38,800 bases of DNA from a virus. The position numbers and the translations under genes were made by a program. The stretch is taken from IMG/VR virus record IMGVR_UViG_3300032093_000353, positions 1-38,800 of that record. One strand, 5' to 3'. The notes under the pieces are model-generated. The model ran no database searches. It saw only the letters and a list, made by a program, of their open reading frames with translations, and was not told the DNA's origin. Numbering within the stretch: the first letter of the stretch is position 1; each line of letters starts with the position of its first letter. Positions 30,172-37,716 of this stretch are shown one piece after another.

Positions 30172-30849
30172 ATGGCTATTTCGCTTAAGCGCACTGGCGC
30201 GTTCGCGGCCAACGGCGTGAAGCTTATTGTCTACGGGCCGTCAGGTGCCGGTAAGACATCTCTGATTAAAACTCTGCCCAACCCGGTGATTCTCTCGGCT
30301 GAGAGCGGGCTTCTGTCGATCCAAGACAGCAACCTGCCGTACATCGAGATTGCCTCTATGACCGACCTGACGGAGGCATTCGAGTGGGTGTCGAAGTCGG
30401 ACGAGGCCAAGGGCTTCGACTCGATTGCGCTCGATTCGATCAGCGAGATTGGCGAAGTTGTGCTCAATTACGAGAAGAAGATCGCCAAGGACCCGCGCCA
30501 AGCTTACGGCGCACTGTCCGAGCAGATGACTGACATTATCCGCGCGTTTCGCGATCTGCCGGGCAAGCATGTCTATTTCAGCGCCAAGCTCGAAAAGAGC
30601 CAAGATGAAATGGGCCGGCTGATGTACAACCCGTCGATGCCGGGCAAGTCGTTGACTCAGGCATTGCCGTACCTTTTTGACGAAGTGCTGGCCCTGCGGG
30701 TCGAGCGTGATGCTGAAGGTGTCGCCCAGCGCGCGATCATGTGTGACAGCGACGGTGTCTGGCTCGCTAAGGATCGCTCTGGCAAGCTGGAAGCGTGGGA
30801 GGCCCCTGACCTTGGCGCCATCATTGGCAAGATTGGGGGTGGGCAGTGA
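30172..30849 (+). CDS. RecA-like ATPase, Sak4-like recombinase
   Basis: The 225-residue P-loop protein has Walker A YGPSGAGKT (21-29) and Walker B SIALDSI (84-90). These short RecA-core ATPases (AAA_24/Sak4 type) bind single-stranded DNA and act in phage recombination with an SSB. Two genes downstream is a DUF669 SSB-like protein, the usual partner. GGAG lies 9 bases upstream; an in-frame TTG at 30157 is less likely. It heads the long rightward operon. Confidence 0.85.
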   Translation: MAISLKRTGAFAANGVKLIVYGPSGAGKTSLIKTLPNPVILSAESGLLSIQDSNLPYIEIASMTDLTEAFEWVSKSDEAKGFDSIALDSISEIGEVVLNYEKKIAKDPRQAYGALSEQMTDIIRAFRDLPGKHVYFSAKLEKSQDEMGRLMYNPSMPGKSLTQALPYLFDEVLALRVERDAEGVAQRAIMCDSDGVWLAKDRSGKLEAWEAPDLGAIIGKIGGGQ

Positions 30850-31235
30850 TCGCCACCCTCGACAACTACTCAGCCCTATGGGTCGAGGCCAAGGCCCGCG
30901 AGGCCAAGGCCATCAAGGACCGGCGTGACATCGAGGATGAAATGATCCGCCTGATGAACCTGCCGGAAACACTGGAAGGCACCAAGACCGAAAAGGCCGG
31001 CCAGTTTGTTGTCAAAGTAACTGGCAGGATCAACCGCAAGGTCAATGGCGATATGCTGCAAGAATTGGCGGCTGAGCATGGCCTATCGGATCATTTGACC
31101 AGCCTGTTCCGGTGGAAGCCGGAGATTAACATGGCGGCGTGGAAAGCGACCGACGCTGCTATTACAACGCCTTTACTGAGGGCAATCACTTCGGAGGCCG
31201 GTCGCCCTTCGTTTGCAGTTAACGCACAGGAGTAA
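30846..31235 (+). CDS. DUF7173-like phage protein
   Basis: The 129-residue protein begins with a coiled, charged helix (AKAREAKAIKDRRDIEDEMI) followed by EGTKTEKAGQFVVKVTGRIN and RKVN, typical of a small family between Sak4-like ATPases and DUF669 proteins (DUF7173-like). It starts with GTG overlapping the upstream stop (GTGA). A role in recombination is inferred from its constant neighbours; no activity is established. Confidence 0.7.
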   Translation: MIATLDNYSALWVEAKAREAKAIKDRRDIEDEMIRLMNLPETLEGTKTEKAGQFVVKVTGRINRKVNGDMLQELAAEHGLSDHLTSLFRWKPEINMAAWKATDAAITTPLLRAITSEAGRPSFAVNAQE

Positions 31236-31240
31236 ATACG

Positions 31241-31747
31241 ATGGCATTTCTTGGTTCAACTTTTTCCGTCAACGAGCTTCCGCAGTCTGATCGTTCTTAC
31301 GACCTGCTGCCGGAAGGCTGGTACACTGCCAAGATCACTGACGCGAAGCTCAACCCGACCAAGAGCGGGACTGGCGAAAAGATCGACGTTCGCTATGACA
31401 TTCTCGGCCCCAGCCAGCAGGGCCGCGTCATGTTCTCGGCTATCAATATCCGCAACCAGAGCGCTGAAGCCGAGCGCATTGGTCTTCAGCAGCTTGGCGA
31501 AGTCATGCGGGCAATCGGTCTTGATCGCATTGAAAACACCGATCAGTTGATCGGCGGTGAATTGCAAATCAAGGTGCGGGTCAAGCAGCCCAGCGAGCGC
31601 GATAAGTCCGCTGGTCACGATCAGGCTCGCAACGACATTGGCGGCTACAAGGCGTGCGAAGGCCGCTCCGCTCCGCTGCCGTCTGCCGCTCCGCAGGCAA
31701 GCCCCGCTCCGTCTGCGGGTGCAACTCCGCCTTGGGCTAAGAAGTAA
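31241..31747 (+). CDS. DUF669 protein, SSB-like
   Basis: The 168-residue protein has the DUF669 pattern: LPEGWYTAKITDAKLNPTKS, GTGEKIDVRYDILGP, then GGELQIKVRVKQ. It ends in a proline/alanine-rich linker closing with PPWAKK, reminiscent of SSB tails but basic rather than acidic. DUF669 proteins are thought to bind single-stranded DNA and partner the recombinase. AGGAG precedes the ATG. Confidence 0.8.
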   Translation: MAFLGSTFSVNELPQSDRSYDLLPEGWYTAKITDAKLNPTKSGTGEKIDVRYDILGPSQQGRVMFSAINIRNQSAEAERIGLQQLGEVMRAIGLDRIENTDQLIGGELQIKVRVKQPSERDKSAGHDQARNDIGGYKACEGRSAPLPSAAPQASPAPSAGATPPWAKK

Positions 31748-31794
31748 TCAAGATTGTCGCCCTACGCCAAGGACTGGGGGCACTCGGTCGAATA

Positions 31795-31899
31795 ATGGTC
31801 TGGTTTACCGGACGGGCGCACCAAGGGTTTGTCGCACTAGCGGCACGGTGCCGGGGGACACTAGGACTTTTCCCCCACCCAATTAGCGAGGTTATATGA
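31795..31899 (+). CDS. Possible 34-aa ORF before the nuclease gene
   Basis: A short frame (MVWFTGRAHQGFVALAARCR...) fills most of the 148-bp gap after the DUF669 gene and overlaps the next ATG as ATGA. There is no good ribosome site and the region contains two hairpins (31841-31853 and 31853-31876). It may be a leader peptide or chance. Confidence 0.2.
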   Translation: MVWFTGRAHQGFVALAARCRGTLGLFPHPISEVI

Positions 31900-32918
31900 C
31901 TAAGATACCAGAGCCAATGCACCAGTTGGTCGGCCTTATTGATGCCCACCACGAGTCGCAACAGTCGCATCCGCGCGGCCACTTGGGATGCTCATTGCTT
32001 GGGCACCCCTGCGACCGTTGGCTCTGGCTATCGTTCCGCTGGGCGGTTCAGGAGCAGTTTCCCGGTAGGGTGCTGCGTCTGTTCCGTCGCGGACACAATG
32101 AAGAACGCACCATCATTTCCGATCTGCGCGCCATTGGCGTTGACATCCGTGACACGTTCAATGGGCGCCAGCGCAAGGTTGACTTCGGTGCGCACGTTAG
32201 TGGTTCTATCGACGGCATTATCGAAAAGGGCCTGCCTGAAGCGCCTAAGAGCCGGCACATTGCTGAGTTTAAGACGCACTCGAAAAAGTCGTTTGATGAC
32301 CTCGTCAAGAATGGCGTCGAGAAGTCGAAGCCGCAGCACTATGTGCAGATGCAGGTTTACATGCACGGCACAAATATTCGCAAGGCCGTTTACATTGCCG
32401 TCTGCAAGGATGACGACCGGCTGTACTCTGAGCGCATCGAACTAAACAAGGAAGTCGCCGAGAAATACATTGCCCGTGGCCGCAGGATTGCGCTGGACGC
32501 CCGGATGCCGCCGCCAGTTTCGACGGACCCGACTTGGTATCAGTGCAAGTTCTGCCCGGCCTATTCGCTGTGTCACGAAAAGGCACCGACCAAATTTGCC
32601 AACTGCCGCACCTGCGCGCATTCGACACCAACTGAGGCATCGACTTGGCGGTGCGAGCGGCATGACGCTGACGGCATCCCAGAGGATTTTCAGCGCACCG
32701 GGTGCGACGACCATGTGATCCACCCCGATCTGGTGCCGTGGGAGTACGAGGGCTCAGAAGATGGGCTGCATGTAACTTGGCTGATTGACGGCAAGCGCAT
32801 TCTGAATGGCCCCAATGGCTACAAGAGCCGCGAGATTGTCGCTAACCCAGCCGCATGCGGCTCTGAGCAAGTTGAAGCCGTTAAGGCGATTTTTCCCGAT
32901 ACTGAGGTTGTAGGATGA
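31896..32918 (+). CDS. PD-(D/E)XK nuclease, Cas4/RecB-like with cysteine cluster
   Basis: The 340-residue protein has the PD-(D/E)XK core: D106 (GSIDGII), E124-x-K126 (HIAEFKTH) and the QxxxY-type motif (YVQMQVYM, 149-156). Cysteines C39, C217, C220 and C226 match the spacing of the Fe-S cluster of Cas4 and AddB nucleases. More cysteines (237, 240, 253, 270) suggest a second metal site in the C-terminal extension. It would resect DNA ends to feed the Sak4/SSB annealing system. GAGG precedes the ATG. Confidence 0.85.
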   Translation: MTKIPEPMHQLVGLIDAHHESQQSHPRGHLGCSLLGHPCDRWLWLSFRWAVQEQFPGRVLRLFRRGHNEERTIISDLRAIGVDIRDTFNGRQRKVDFGAHVSGSIDGIIEKGLPEAPKSRHIAEFKTHSKKSFDDLVKNGVEKSKPQHYVQMQVYMHGTNIRKAVYIAVCKDDDRLYSERIELNKEVAEKYIARGRRIALDARMPPPVSTDPTWYQCKFCPAYSLCHEKAPTKFANCRTCAHSTPTEASTWRCERHDADGIPEDFQRTGCDDHVIHPDLVPWEYEGSEDGLHVTWLIDGKRILNGPNGYKSREIVANPAACGSEQVEAVKAIFPDTEVVG

Positions 32919-33523
32919 GCAAGAAATATACTGTCAAAGAGATTTTTCCGACGATCCAAGGCGAAGGGTTCTGGTCTGGCCGAGCAGCTACGTTTGTTCG
33001 ATTTGCGGGATGCAATCTGTGGACCGGCTTGGAAGAGCATCGTGCCAAGGCAGTTTGCCAATTTTGCGACACCGACTTTCTTGGCGGTCGGCGGTACACG
33101 CTTGAGTCGCTTGTCGCGGCTATTCAATCGCATCGACCAAAGTTCGTCGTATTCACTGGCGGCGAGCCCGGACTTCAACTTGATACGCAACTTGTGCGCC
33201 AACTTCAGCGCCGTGGGTTTTATTGTGCCGTGGAGACGAATGGAACGCTACCGATTCCGCCATTATTGGATTGGGTGTGCGTCAGTCCGAAGTCTGGGAC
33301 TGACATTATCGTGTCCGCAGCCGACGAATTGAAGTTGGTGTACCCTCAAGATGGCCTTGCGCCGTGGCTGGCTCAAGCAAAAGTAAGTGCTAAGCATAAG
33401 TGGCTGTCACCGATGGACGGCCCCGCTCTGCGCGAAAACATCGCCAAAGCTGTCAAGTACGTTTCTGAAGACTGTCAGTGGCGCTTGAACGTACAAGCGC
33501 ACAAATTCTGGGAGATACGCTGA
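32915..33523 (+). CDS. queE: 7-carboxy-7-deazaguanine synthase QueE
   Basis: The 202-residue radical SAM protein has the QueE start IFPTIQGEGFWSGRAATFVR, cluster cysteines C33, C48 and C51 (CX14CX2C, as in some bacterial QueE) and the GGEP motif. QueE ring-contracts carboxytetrahydropterin (CPH4) to 7-carboxy-7-deazaguanine (CDG), the core of the 7-deazaguanine pathway. It overlaps the nuclease upstream by ATGA and shares a base with the QueD start. In phages this pathway feeds DNA-base modification. Confidence 0.92.
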   Translation: MSKKYTVKEIFPTIQGEGFWSGRAATFVRFAGCNLWTGLEEHRAKAVCQFCDTDFLGGRRYTLESLVAAIQSHRPKFVVFTGGEPGLQLDTQLVRQLQRRGFYCAVETNGTLPIPPLLDWVCVSPKSGTDIIVSAADELKLVYPQDGLAPWLAQAKVSAKHKWLSPMDGPALRENIAKAVKYVSEDCQWRLNVQAHKFWEIR

Positions 33524-33828
33524 TGGGGAAAATGACAGGAATCAGCGGCACGATCTCCGCTGCTCACTACAGCCGTGACGGCAAATTGCATGGCCACACT
33601 TGGCAGGTCGTGGTCTGGCATCATGCAAATGGAGACATAATCTTAGACGCTGAACATCGCAGACGGCTGTTGACTCAGTACCTTGCGCGGTTCGACCACA
33701 ACGTCCTGCCGGATGAACTTGCTTGGGGTGAAGACCTTGCCGAAAAGATCGGGCAAGACCTTCGCGCTGCGGCTGTTGATGTCAGCCGCCCACTAGAAGG
33801 CATTTACGCGAAGTGGATCAGAGATTGA
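33523..33828 (+). CDS. queD: QueD-like 6-carboxytetrahydropterin synthase, catalytic Cys replaced
   Basis: The 101-residue protein is a short T-fold enzyme of the QueD/PTPS family (E. coli QueD is about 121). Zinc ligands are present: H15 (SAAH), H23 and H25 (LHGHTW); the FDHN motif and a C-terminal LEG glutamate also fit. QueD makes CPH4, the substrate of QueE. The usual catalytic cysteine in 'CxxLHGH' is aspartate here (D19, in DGKLHGH). It may work with altered chemistry. It is coupled to queE and overlaps the transglycosylase gene downstream. Confidence 0.82.
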   Translation: MGKMTGISGTISAAHYSRDGKLHGHTWQVVVWHHANGDIILDAEHRRRLLTQYLARFDHNVLPDELAWGEDLAEKIGQDLRAAAVDVSRPLEGIYAKWIRD

Positions 33829-34499
33829 CGATCCATTATCACGGCACGCCGATCACGCCGAAAGAGGTGTTTATGGAGGTCGCGGGAAGGCACTACTGTG
33901 TGTCTCACGCGCAGCCTCAGGACATTGCGCGCGCCCATCAGTACGGTCAAAGTGTTATGCTTGATAATGGCGCCTTTTCAAAGTGGCGAACTGGCAAACA
34001 AACTGATTGGTCAGCTTATTATGAATGGACGGATCAATGGCTGGATCATCCAACAACTTGGGCCGTCATCCCAGATGAAATTGATGGAGATGAAAATACG
34101 CAGGATTGCTTGATGGCCCAGTGGCCGCATGGCCAGCGTGGCGCTCCGGTCTGGCATATGCATGAATCAATTAACCGGATGCTAAGACTGTTGGATAGCT
34201 GGCCAAAGGTCTGCATCGGCTCATCTTCGCAATATTCATCTGTGGGCTCACCAGAATGGAGAGCCAGAATTGAGACGACATTTGATGAGATAAATAAAAG
34301 ACATAAAAGAACTCCATATATTCATATGCTGAGAGGAATGCAGTGCGTGAAGTGGGAGTATCCTTTTGCAAGTGTAGACAGCACAGATGTTGCCCGCAAT
34401 CATTCTCAATCAAAGCGAAGCGCAAGAGAAATGGCAGATAGATGGGATCAAATGCAATGCCCATCAAAATGGATTAAAATGCAAATGGAGTTATTTTAA
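33825..34499 (+). CDS. dpdA: DpdA-like DNA 7-deazaguanine transglycosylase
   Basis: The ~224-residue protein has the pattern of TGT-like transglycosylases used by phages on DNA: IHYHGTPITPKEVF, FCVSHAQP-like strand, VMLDNGAFSKW (the base-binding aspartate region), VIPDEIDG, KVCIGSS and FASVDSTD (the likely nucleophile region). It would exchange guanine in DNA for a 7-deazaguanine base made by QueD and QueE. The TTG at 33825 overlaps the queD stop; a GTG at 33813 is the alternative. Gene context makes the assignment stronger than sequence alone. Confidence 0.72.
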   Translation: MTIHYHGTPITPKEVFMEVAGRHYCVSHAQPQDIARAHQYGQSVMLDNGAFSKWRTGKQTDWSAYYEWTDQWLDHPTTWAVIPDEIDGDENTQDCLMAQWPHGQRGAPVWHMHESINRMLRLLDSWPKVCIGSSSQYSSVGSPEWRARIETTFDEINKRHKRTPYIHMLRGMQCVKWEYPFASVDSTDVARNHSQSKRSAREMADRWDQMQCPSKWIKMQMELF

Positions 34500-36082
34500 T
34501 GCTTAGGCCATATCAGCGCAGAGCAATTGACGATTTGTACGCATGGTTCAGCAAGCATGATGGCAACCCATGCTTGGTGCTGCCTACTGGTGCCGGCAAA
34601 AGCCACATTGTCGCGGCGCTGTGCAAAGATGCCGTGCAGAACTGGCCTGAGACACGCATATTGATGCTGACGCATGTGAAGGAGCTTATCGAGCAAAATG
34701 CCGAGAAGCTGCGCCAGCACTGGCCGAATGCGCCGATGGGGATTTACTCTGCCGGCCTAGGGCGGCGCCAGCTAGGCGAACCGATCACCTTTGCCGGCAT
34801 TCAGTCCGTCAGAAGCAAGGCGTGGCAAATCGGCCACATTGACCTGTGCATCATTGATGAGTGCCATTTGGTTAGCCACAAGGATGAAGGTGGCTACAGG
34901 ACGCTTCTTGCCGAGCTTCGGACTATCAACCCCAGTATGCGGGTTGTCGGCCTGACGGCCACCCCATACCGGCTTGGGCATGGCCTGATTACCGACAAGC
35001 CGGCGATTTTCTCTGAGCTAATCGAGCCCGTGTCGATTGAAGAACTTGTGTATCACGGGTATCTTTCCAAGCTGCACTCCAAGGCGACCGAAAGCGGCTA
35101 CGACCTGTCCGGCGTCCACAAGCGCGGCGGAGAGTATATCGAATCTGAGTTAGCCGCCGCAGTTAACACTGATGCCCAAAATTCCCAAGTTGTTGACGAG
35201 GTCATTGCCCGTGCCGGCGACCGGCGAGCGTGGCTATTTTTCTGTACCGGCGTTGAGCATGCCCGCGCTGTTGCCGCGACCTTGCGGGACAAAGGCGTAC
35301 CCGCAGACTGCGTTACTGGCGACACTCCGAAGGCCGAGCGGGAGCGGATCATTGCTGACTTTAAGGCTGGACGGTTACGGGCGTTAACTAACGCCAATGT
35401 GCTGACGACCGGGTTTGACTATCCAGACATAGACATGATTGCCATGCTGCGCCCCACCATGTCGCCCAGCCTTTATGTCCAGATGGCCGGTCGCGGGATG
35501 CGGATCAAAAGCCACACCGACCACTGCTTGGTTCTCGACTTTGCCGGCGTGGTCCGCCAGCACGGCCCGATCATAGCCGTCCAGCCGCCCAGCAAGGCCG
35601 GTACAGGCGAGGCGCCGATGAAGGCGTGCCCGGAGTGCCATGAACTGCTCTACATTAGCGCCAAGGAATGCACGGCCTGCGGGTATGCCTTCCCAGCAAA
35701 GGAGGAGGATGAGGCGAAGGTTCTCAAGCTCCACAATGATGACATCATGGGGCTGTCAGCGCTTGAGATGGAGGTTTGGGTCTGGGTCTGGGCCAAGCAC
35801 ATCGCAAAAGCCAGCGGGAAGGAGATGCTCAAGGTTACCTACTACGGCACTGCCTTATCCGATGCGCCTGTTACGGAGTATTTAACGGTGCTGCACGATG
35901 GCTACGCCGGCCAGAAGGCTTTGGCGACGCTACACAAGATTGTTCAATCAAGCGGCGCAGATGTTACCGAACTTTCTTGCCTAGAAGATGTCGCGGCCAG
36001 CTTGACTAACGCAGAGCCACCGACCAGCATAAGTTTTCACAAAGACGGCAAGTTTTATCGAATTATAAGTAGGAGTTGGTAA
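34499..36082 (+). CDS. SF2 DEAD/DEAH-type helicase with zinc ribbon
   Basis: The 527-residue protein has helicase motifs in order: Q-like (RPYQRRAID), I (PTGAGKSH, 29-36), II (DECH, 120-123), III (TATP), then the C-terminal domain with TGFDYP and VI (QMAGRGMR). A CPEC...CTAC zinc ribbon follows, then ~130 residues of unknown fold. Such phage helicases (resembling RadD/YejH) act in replication or recombination. The start overlaps the upstream stop (TAATG). Confidence 0.88.
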   Translation: MLRPYQRRAIDDLYAWFSKHDGNPCLVLPTGAGKSHIVAALCKDAVQNWPETRILMLTHVKELIEQNAEKLRQHWPNAPMGIYSAGLGRRQLGEPITFAGIQSVRSKAWQIGHIDLCIIDECHLVSHKDEGGYRTLLAELRTINPSMRVVGLTATPYRLGHGLITDKPAIFSELIEPVSIEELVYHGYLSKLHSKATESGYDLSGVHKRGGEYIESELAAAVNTDAQNSQVVDEVIARAGDRRAWLFFCTGVEHARAVAATLRDKGVPADCVTGDTPKAERERIIADFKAGRLRALTNANVLTTGFDYPDIDMIAMLRPTMSPSLYVQMAGRGMRIKSHTDHCLVLDFAGVVRQHGPIIAVQPPSKAGTGEAPMKACPECHELLYISAKECTACGYAFPAKEEDEAKVLKLHNDDIMGLSALEMEVWVWVWAKHIAKASGKEMLKVTYYGTALSDAPVTEYLTVLHDGYAGQKALATLHKIVQSSGADVTELSCLEDVAASLTNAEPPTSISFHKDGKFYRIISRSW

Positions 36083-36276
36083 TGCCGCGTCACCCGAAGC
36101 CGCAAGGACTGATTGATTACGAGCTTTGGCTTGCCAAGGGACCACCGCGATACTGCCATAACTGCGATCACTACGGCGCCGATGGCAGATGCTTAGCTTT
36201 CGGGGTTGCCATTCCGCTTGATTTTAGCCAAAATCCAGACAGTTGCCCAACGTGGGAACAGGAGTTGCCGTTCTGA
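36082..36276 (+). CDS. Small zinc-finger-like protein (64 aa)
   Basis: The 64-residue protein has YCHNCDHYGADGRCLAF and later DSCPTW, four cysteines likely to bind one zinc. It starts on the last base of the helicase stop with AGGAG upstream. It resembles the small zinc protein at 26946-27128 in layout. Function unknown. Confidence 0.65.
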   Translation: MPRHPKPQGLIDYELWLAKGPPRYCHNCDHYGADGRCLAFGVAIPLDFSQNPDSCPTWEQELPF

Positions 36277-36620
36277 CCGACAAGCCGCCAAGTGAGCATT
36301 GGGAGCAGTGCCAAGTCGTTAGCTGGTTCCGCCGCAAATATAGCCCAATGCGCATCTTTGCCATTCCCAACGGCGGATGGCGATCAAGGGCGACTGCTGC
36401 AAAGCTGAAGGTCGAGGGCGTCGTGCGCGGCGTCCCTGATCTGTATGTGCCAGAAGTTAATTTATGGATCGAGATGAAGCGTCTCAAGGGCGGTAAGCTG
36501 TCTCCAGAGCAGCGCGATTGGGGCCGCTATCTTGGCGAAATAGGGCACACTTTTTTAGTGTGCAACGGCCATGAACACGCCATCGAGCAGATTGACGCAT
36601 TCATGGCCGAGCGCTCTTAA
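36252..36620 (+). CDS. VRR-NUC domain nuclease
   Basis: The ~115-122-residue protein carries the VRR-NUC pattern: EHWEQCQVVSWFRRKYSP, IFAIPNGGWRS, GVVRGVPDLYV, WIEMKR and GGKLSPEQRDWGR. VRR-NUC enzymes are PD-(D/E)XK-type nucleases that cut branched or single-stranded DNA; D and E-x-K (VPDL, IEMK) are present. The start is uncertain: GTG at 36252 and TTG at 36243 lack ribosome sites, whereas CTG at 36273 has AGGAG 7 bases upstream and overlaps the previous stop. Confidence 0.85.
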   Translation: MGTGVAVLTDKPPSEHWEQCQVVSWFRRKYSPMRIFAIPNGGWRSRATAAKLKVEGVVRGVPDLYVPEVNLWIEMKRLKGGKLSPEQRDWGRYLGEIGHTFLVCNGHEHAIEQIDAFMAERS

Positions 36621-36766
36621 TCCTCCAGCCCTTGCTCGACCATTTCGATCTGAGCCCGCGTAACCCGCAGGATATGCTCTACATCTGACTTGGGTATTTC
36701 GCGATCTGAGCGCTTGCACAGTTCATCCAGCAGGCGCTCAACGCGCGATAGTGTTTTCATGCTCAT
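36617..36766 (-). CDS. Small helical protein (49 aa)
   Basis: The 49-residue charged helical protein starts MSMKTLSRVERLLDELCKRS. The ATG at 36766 overlaps the upstream stop (ATGA); the second ATG at 36760 has the better-spaced AAGG. It is the last gene of a leftward three-gene operon and its stop overlaps that of the convergent VRR-NUC gene. Function unknown. Confidence 0.6.
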   Translation of the reverse strand: MSMKTLSRVERLLDELCKRSDREIPKSDVEHILRVTRAQIEMVEQGLED

Positions 36767-36921
36767 ACCTTTTCAACCTTTCTGCCGGCCAAGGCCGCTT
36801 CTCGCAAAATCCGGGGATGCTCGCGCCATAGGGCTCTTAGCAGGCTGTCTGACATAAGCGCCATTGCAATTTGCTCCTGCTCTAGGGACGACATGGCATT
36901 AAAGGTTTTAGACTCTGACAT
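36763..36921 (-). CDS. Small helical protein (52 aa)
   Basis: The 52-residue protein starts MSESKTFNAMSSLEQEQIAM and ends in a basic EAALAGRKVEKV. It overlaps the regulator-like gene upstream by 14 bases and the next gene by ATGA. Possible partner of the upstream DNA-binding protein; no family recognised. Confidence 0.6.
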   Translation of the reverse strand: MSESKTFNAMSSLEQEQIAMALMSDSLLRALWREHPRILREAALAGRKVEKV

Positions 36922-37465
36922 ACTTCTGTGCCTTCTCCATCATTTCCTGAGTGTCCAGAATATTCCTGCCGACTCGCCAGAACTTGCCGTTGGCGTTGAA
37001 CGAGCCGTCCATATTGCAGCGATTAACCGGGAAGCGCTCGCGCCGCAAAACGTCGGCGGCTTCCTCGCATTCGCTTTTGTGCCTTGTTGCCTCAAACTGC
37101 CGGTGCGCCACCTTGCCCATGCGGCTTAGGCGATTCTTAACTGGCACAAACTTTCTAGCATAGGTGCCAGTCTCTTCCAGCCAGCGATCAATGGTTCCCG
37201 ACCATAGGACGTTATAGTGGCGGGCCAATTCGGCCTTCGTCATGGTCGGAGCCACGGTCGCAAAGTCGCTTGGGATTTGCCTAGCATTGTGAGTCGTGCG
37301 CCGGCCTTTCTCGTTAACTGTGACATGGTGGCTGCGCAGCGCCGCAATGCGATTCACCGATGGGCTTTCGCCGAATTGCTTCAGGACAAGCGACCGAATG
37401 TATAGCGCGCTGCTGCATTCCTTAACCAATGCTCGCGCCATTTGCTCTGCTGTTTGGTACTCCAA
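36908..37465 (-). CDS. Putative HTH DNA-binding regulator (185 aa)
   Basis: The 185-residue basic protein has two helix-turn-helix-like parts: residues about 8-45 (RALVKECSSALYIRSLVLKQ onward) and about 75-98 (MTKAELARHYNVLWSGTIDR), the latter with the spacing of an XRE- or homeodomain-like HTH. The C-terminal half has no recognised fold. The start is TTG with AGGAG 7 bases upstream. It faces a divergent gene, a common layout for an autoregulating regulator. It may control the accessory genes on its right. Confidence 0.6.
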   Translation of the reverse strand: MEYQTAEQMARALVKECSSALYIRSLVLKQFGESPSVNRIAALRSHHVTVNEKGRRTTHNARQIPSDFATVAPTMTKAELARHYNVLWSGTIDRWLEETGTYARKFVPVKNRLSRMGKVAHRQFEATRHKSECEEAADVLRRERFPVNRCNMDGSFNANGKFWRVGRNILDTQEMMEKAQKYVRV

Positions 37466-37496
37466 CTTTCACTCCTATTGGCTAGATGATGCCCAA

Positions 37497-37524
37497 ACCA
37501 TATTCCGAAAAAAGTGTTTGACAA
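37497..37524 (-). promoter_or_regulatory. Candidate leftward promoter for the regulator operon, overlapping a rightward -35
   Basis: On the minus strand TTGTCA (37519-37524), 16-base spacer, TATGGT (37497-37502). The opposite strand carries TTGACA (37518-37523) at the same place, a possible rightward -35 whose -10 is poor. Overlapping divergent promoters suit a switch. Confidence 0.4.
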
Positions 37525-37578
37525 GATAAAATTGCACAGGCACTCTCCGGGCATCAAAAGTAGTAAGTGAGGTTTAAC

Positions 37579-37716
37579 ATGGCATTTGAACGTCATAGCA
37601 AGCGTTGGTACGCCCCGCGCCCGTCATGGGGCCGTGGCGCCACGATCAATGGCAAGCCGGCATGGCAGGTTGCCCAAGAACGGGCTGAGCAGATGAAGGG
37701 GAAGGTCGATGCGTAA
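37579..37716 (+). CDS. Small basic hypothetical protein (45 aa)
   Basis: The 45-residue protein starts MAFERHSKRWYAPRPSWGRG and is basic and aromatic. GAGGT lies about 6 bases before the ATG. Its end overlaps the next gene by 8 bases. It is the first gene right of the divergent promoter region. Function unknown. Confidence 0.6.
   Translation: MAFERHSKRWYAPRPSWGRGATINGKPAWQVAQERAEQMKGKVDA

Noticed and set aside
31748-31895. Searched the gap for a tRNA or riboswitch
   Set aside because: No cloverleaf or known aptamer core was seen; only two short hairpins.
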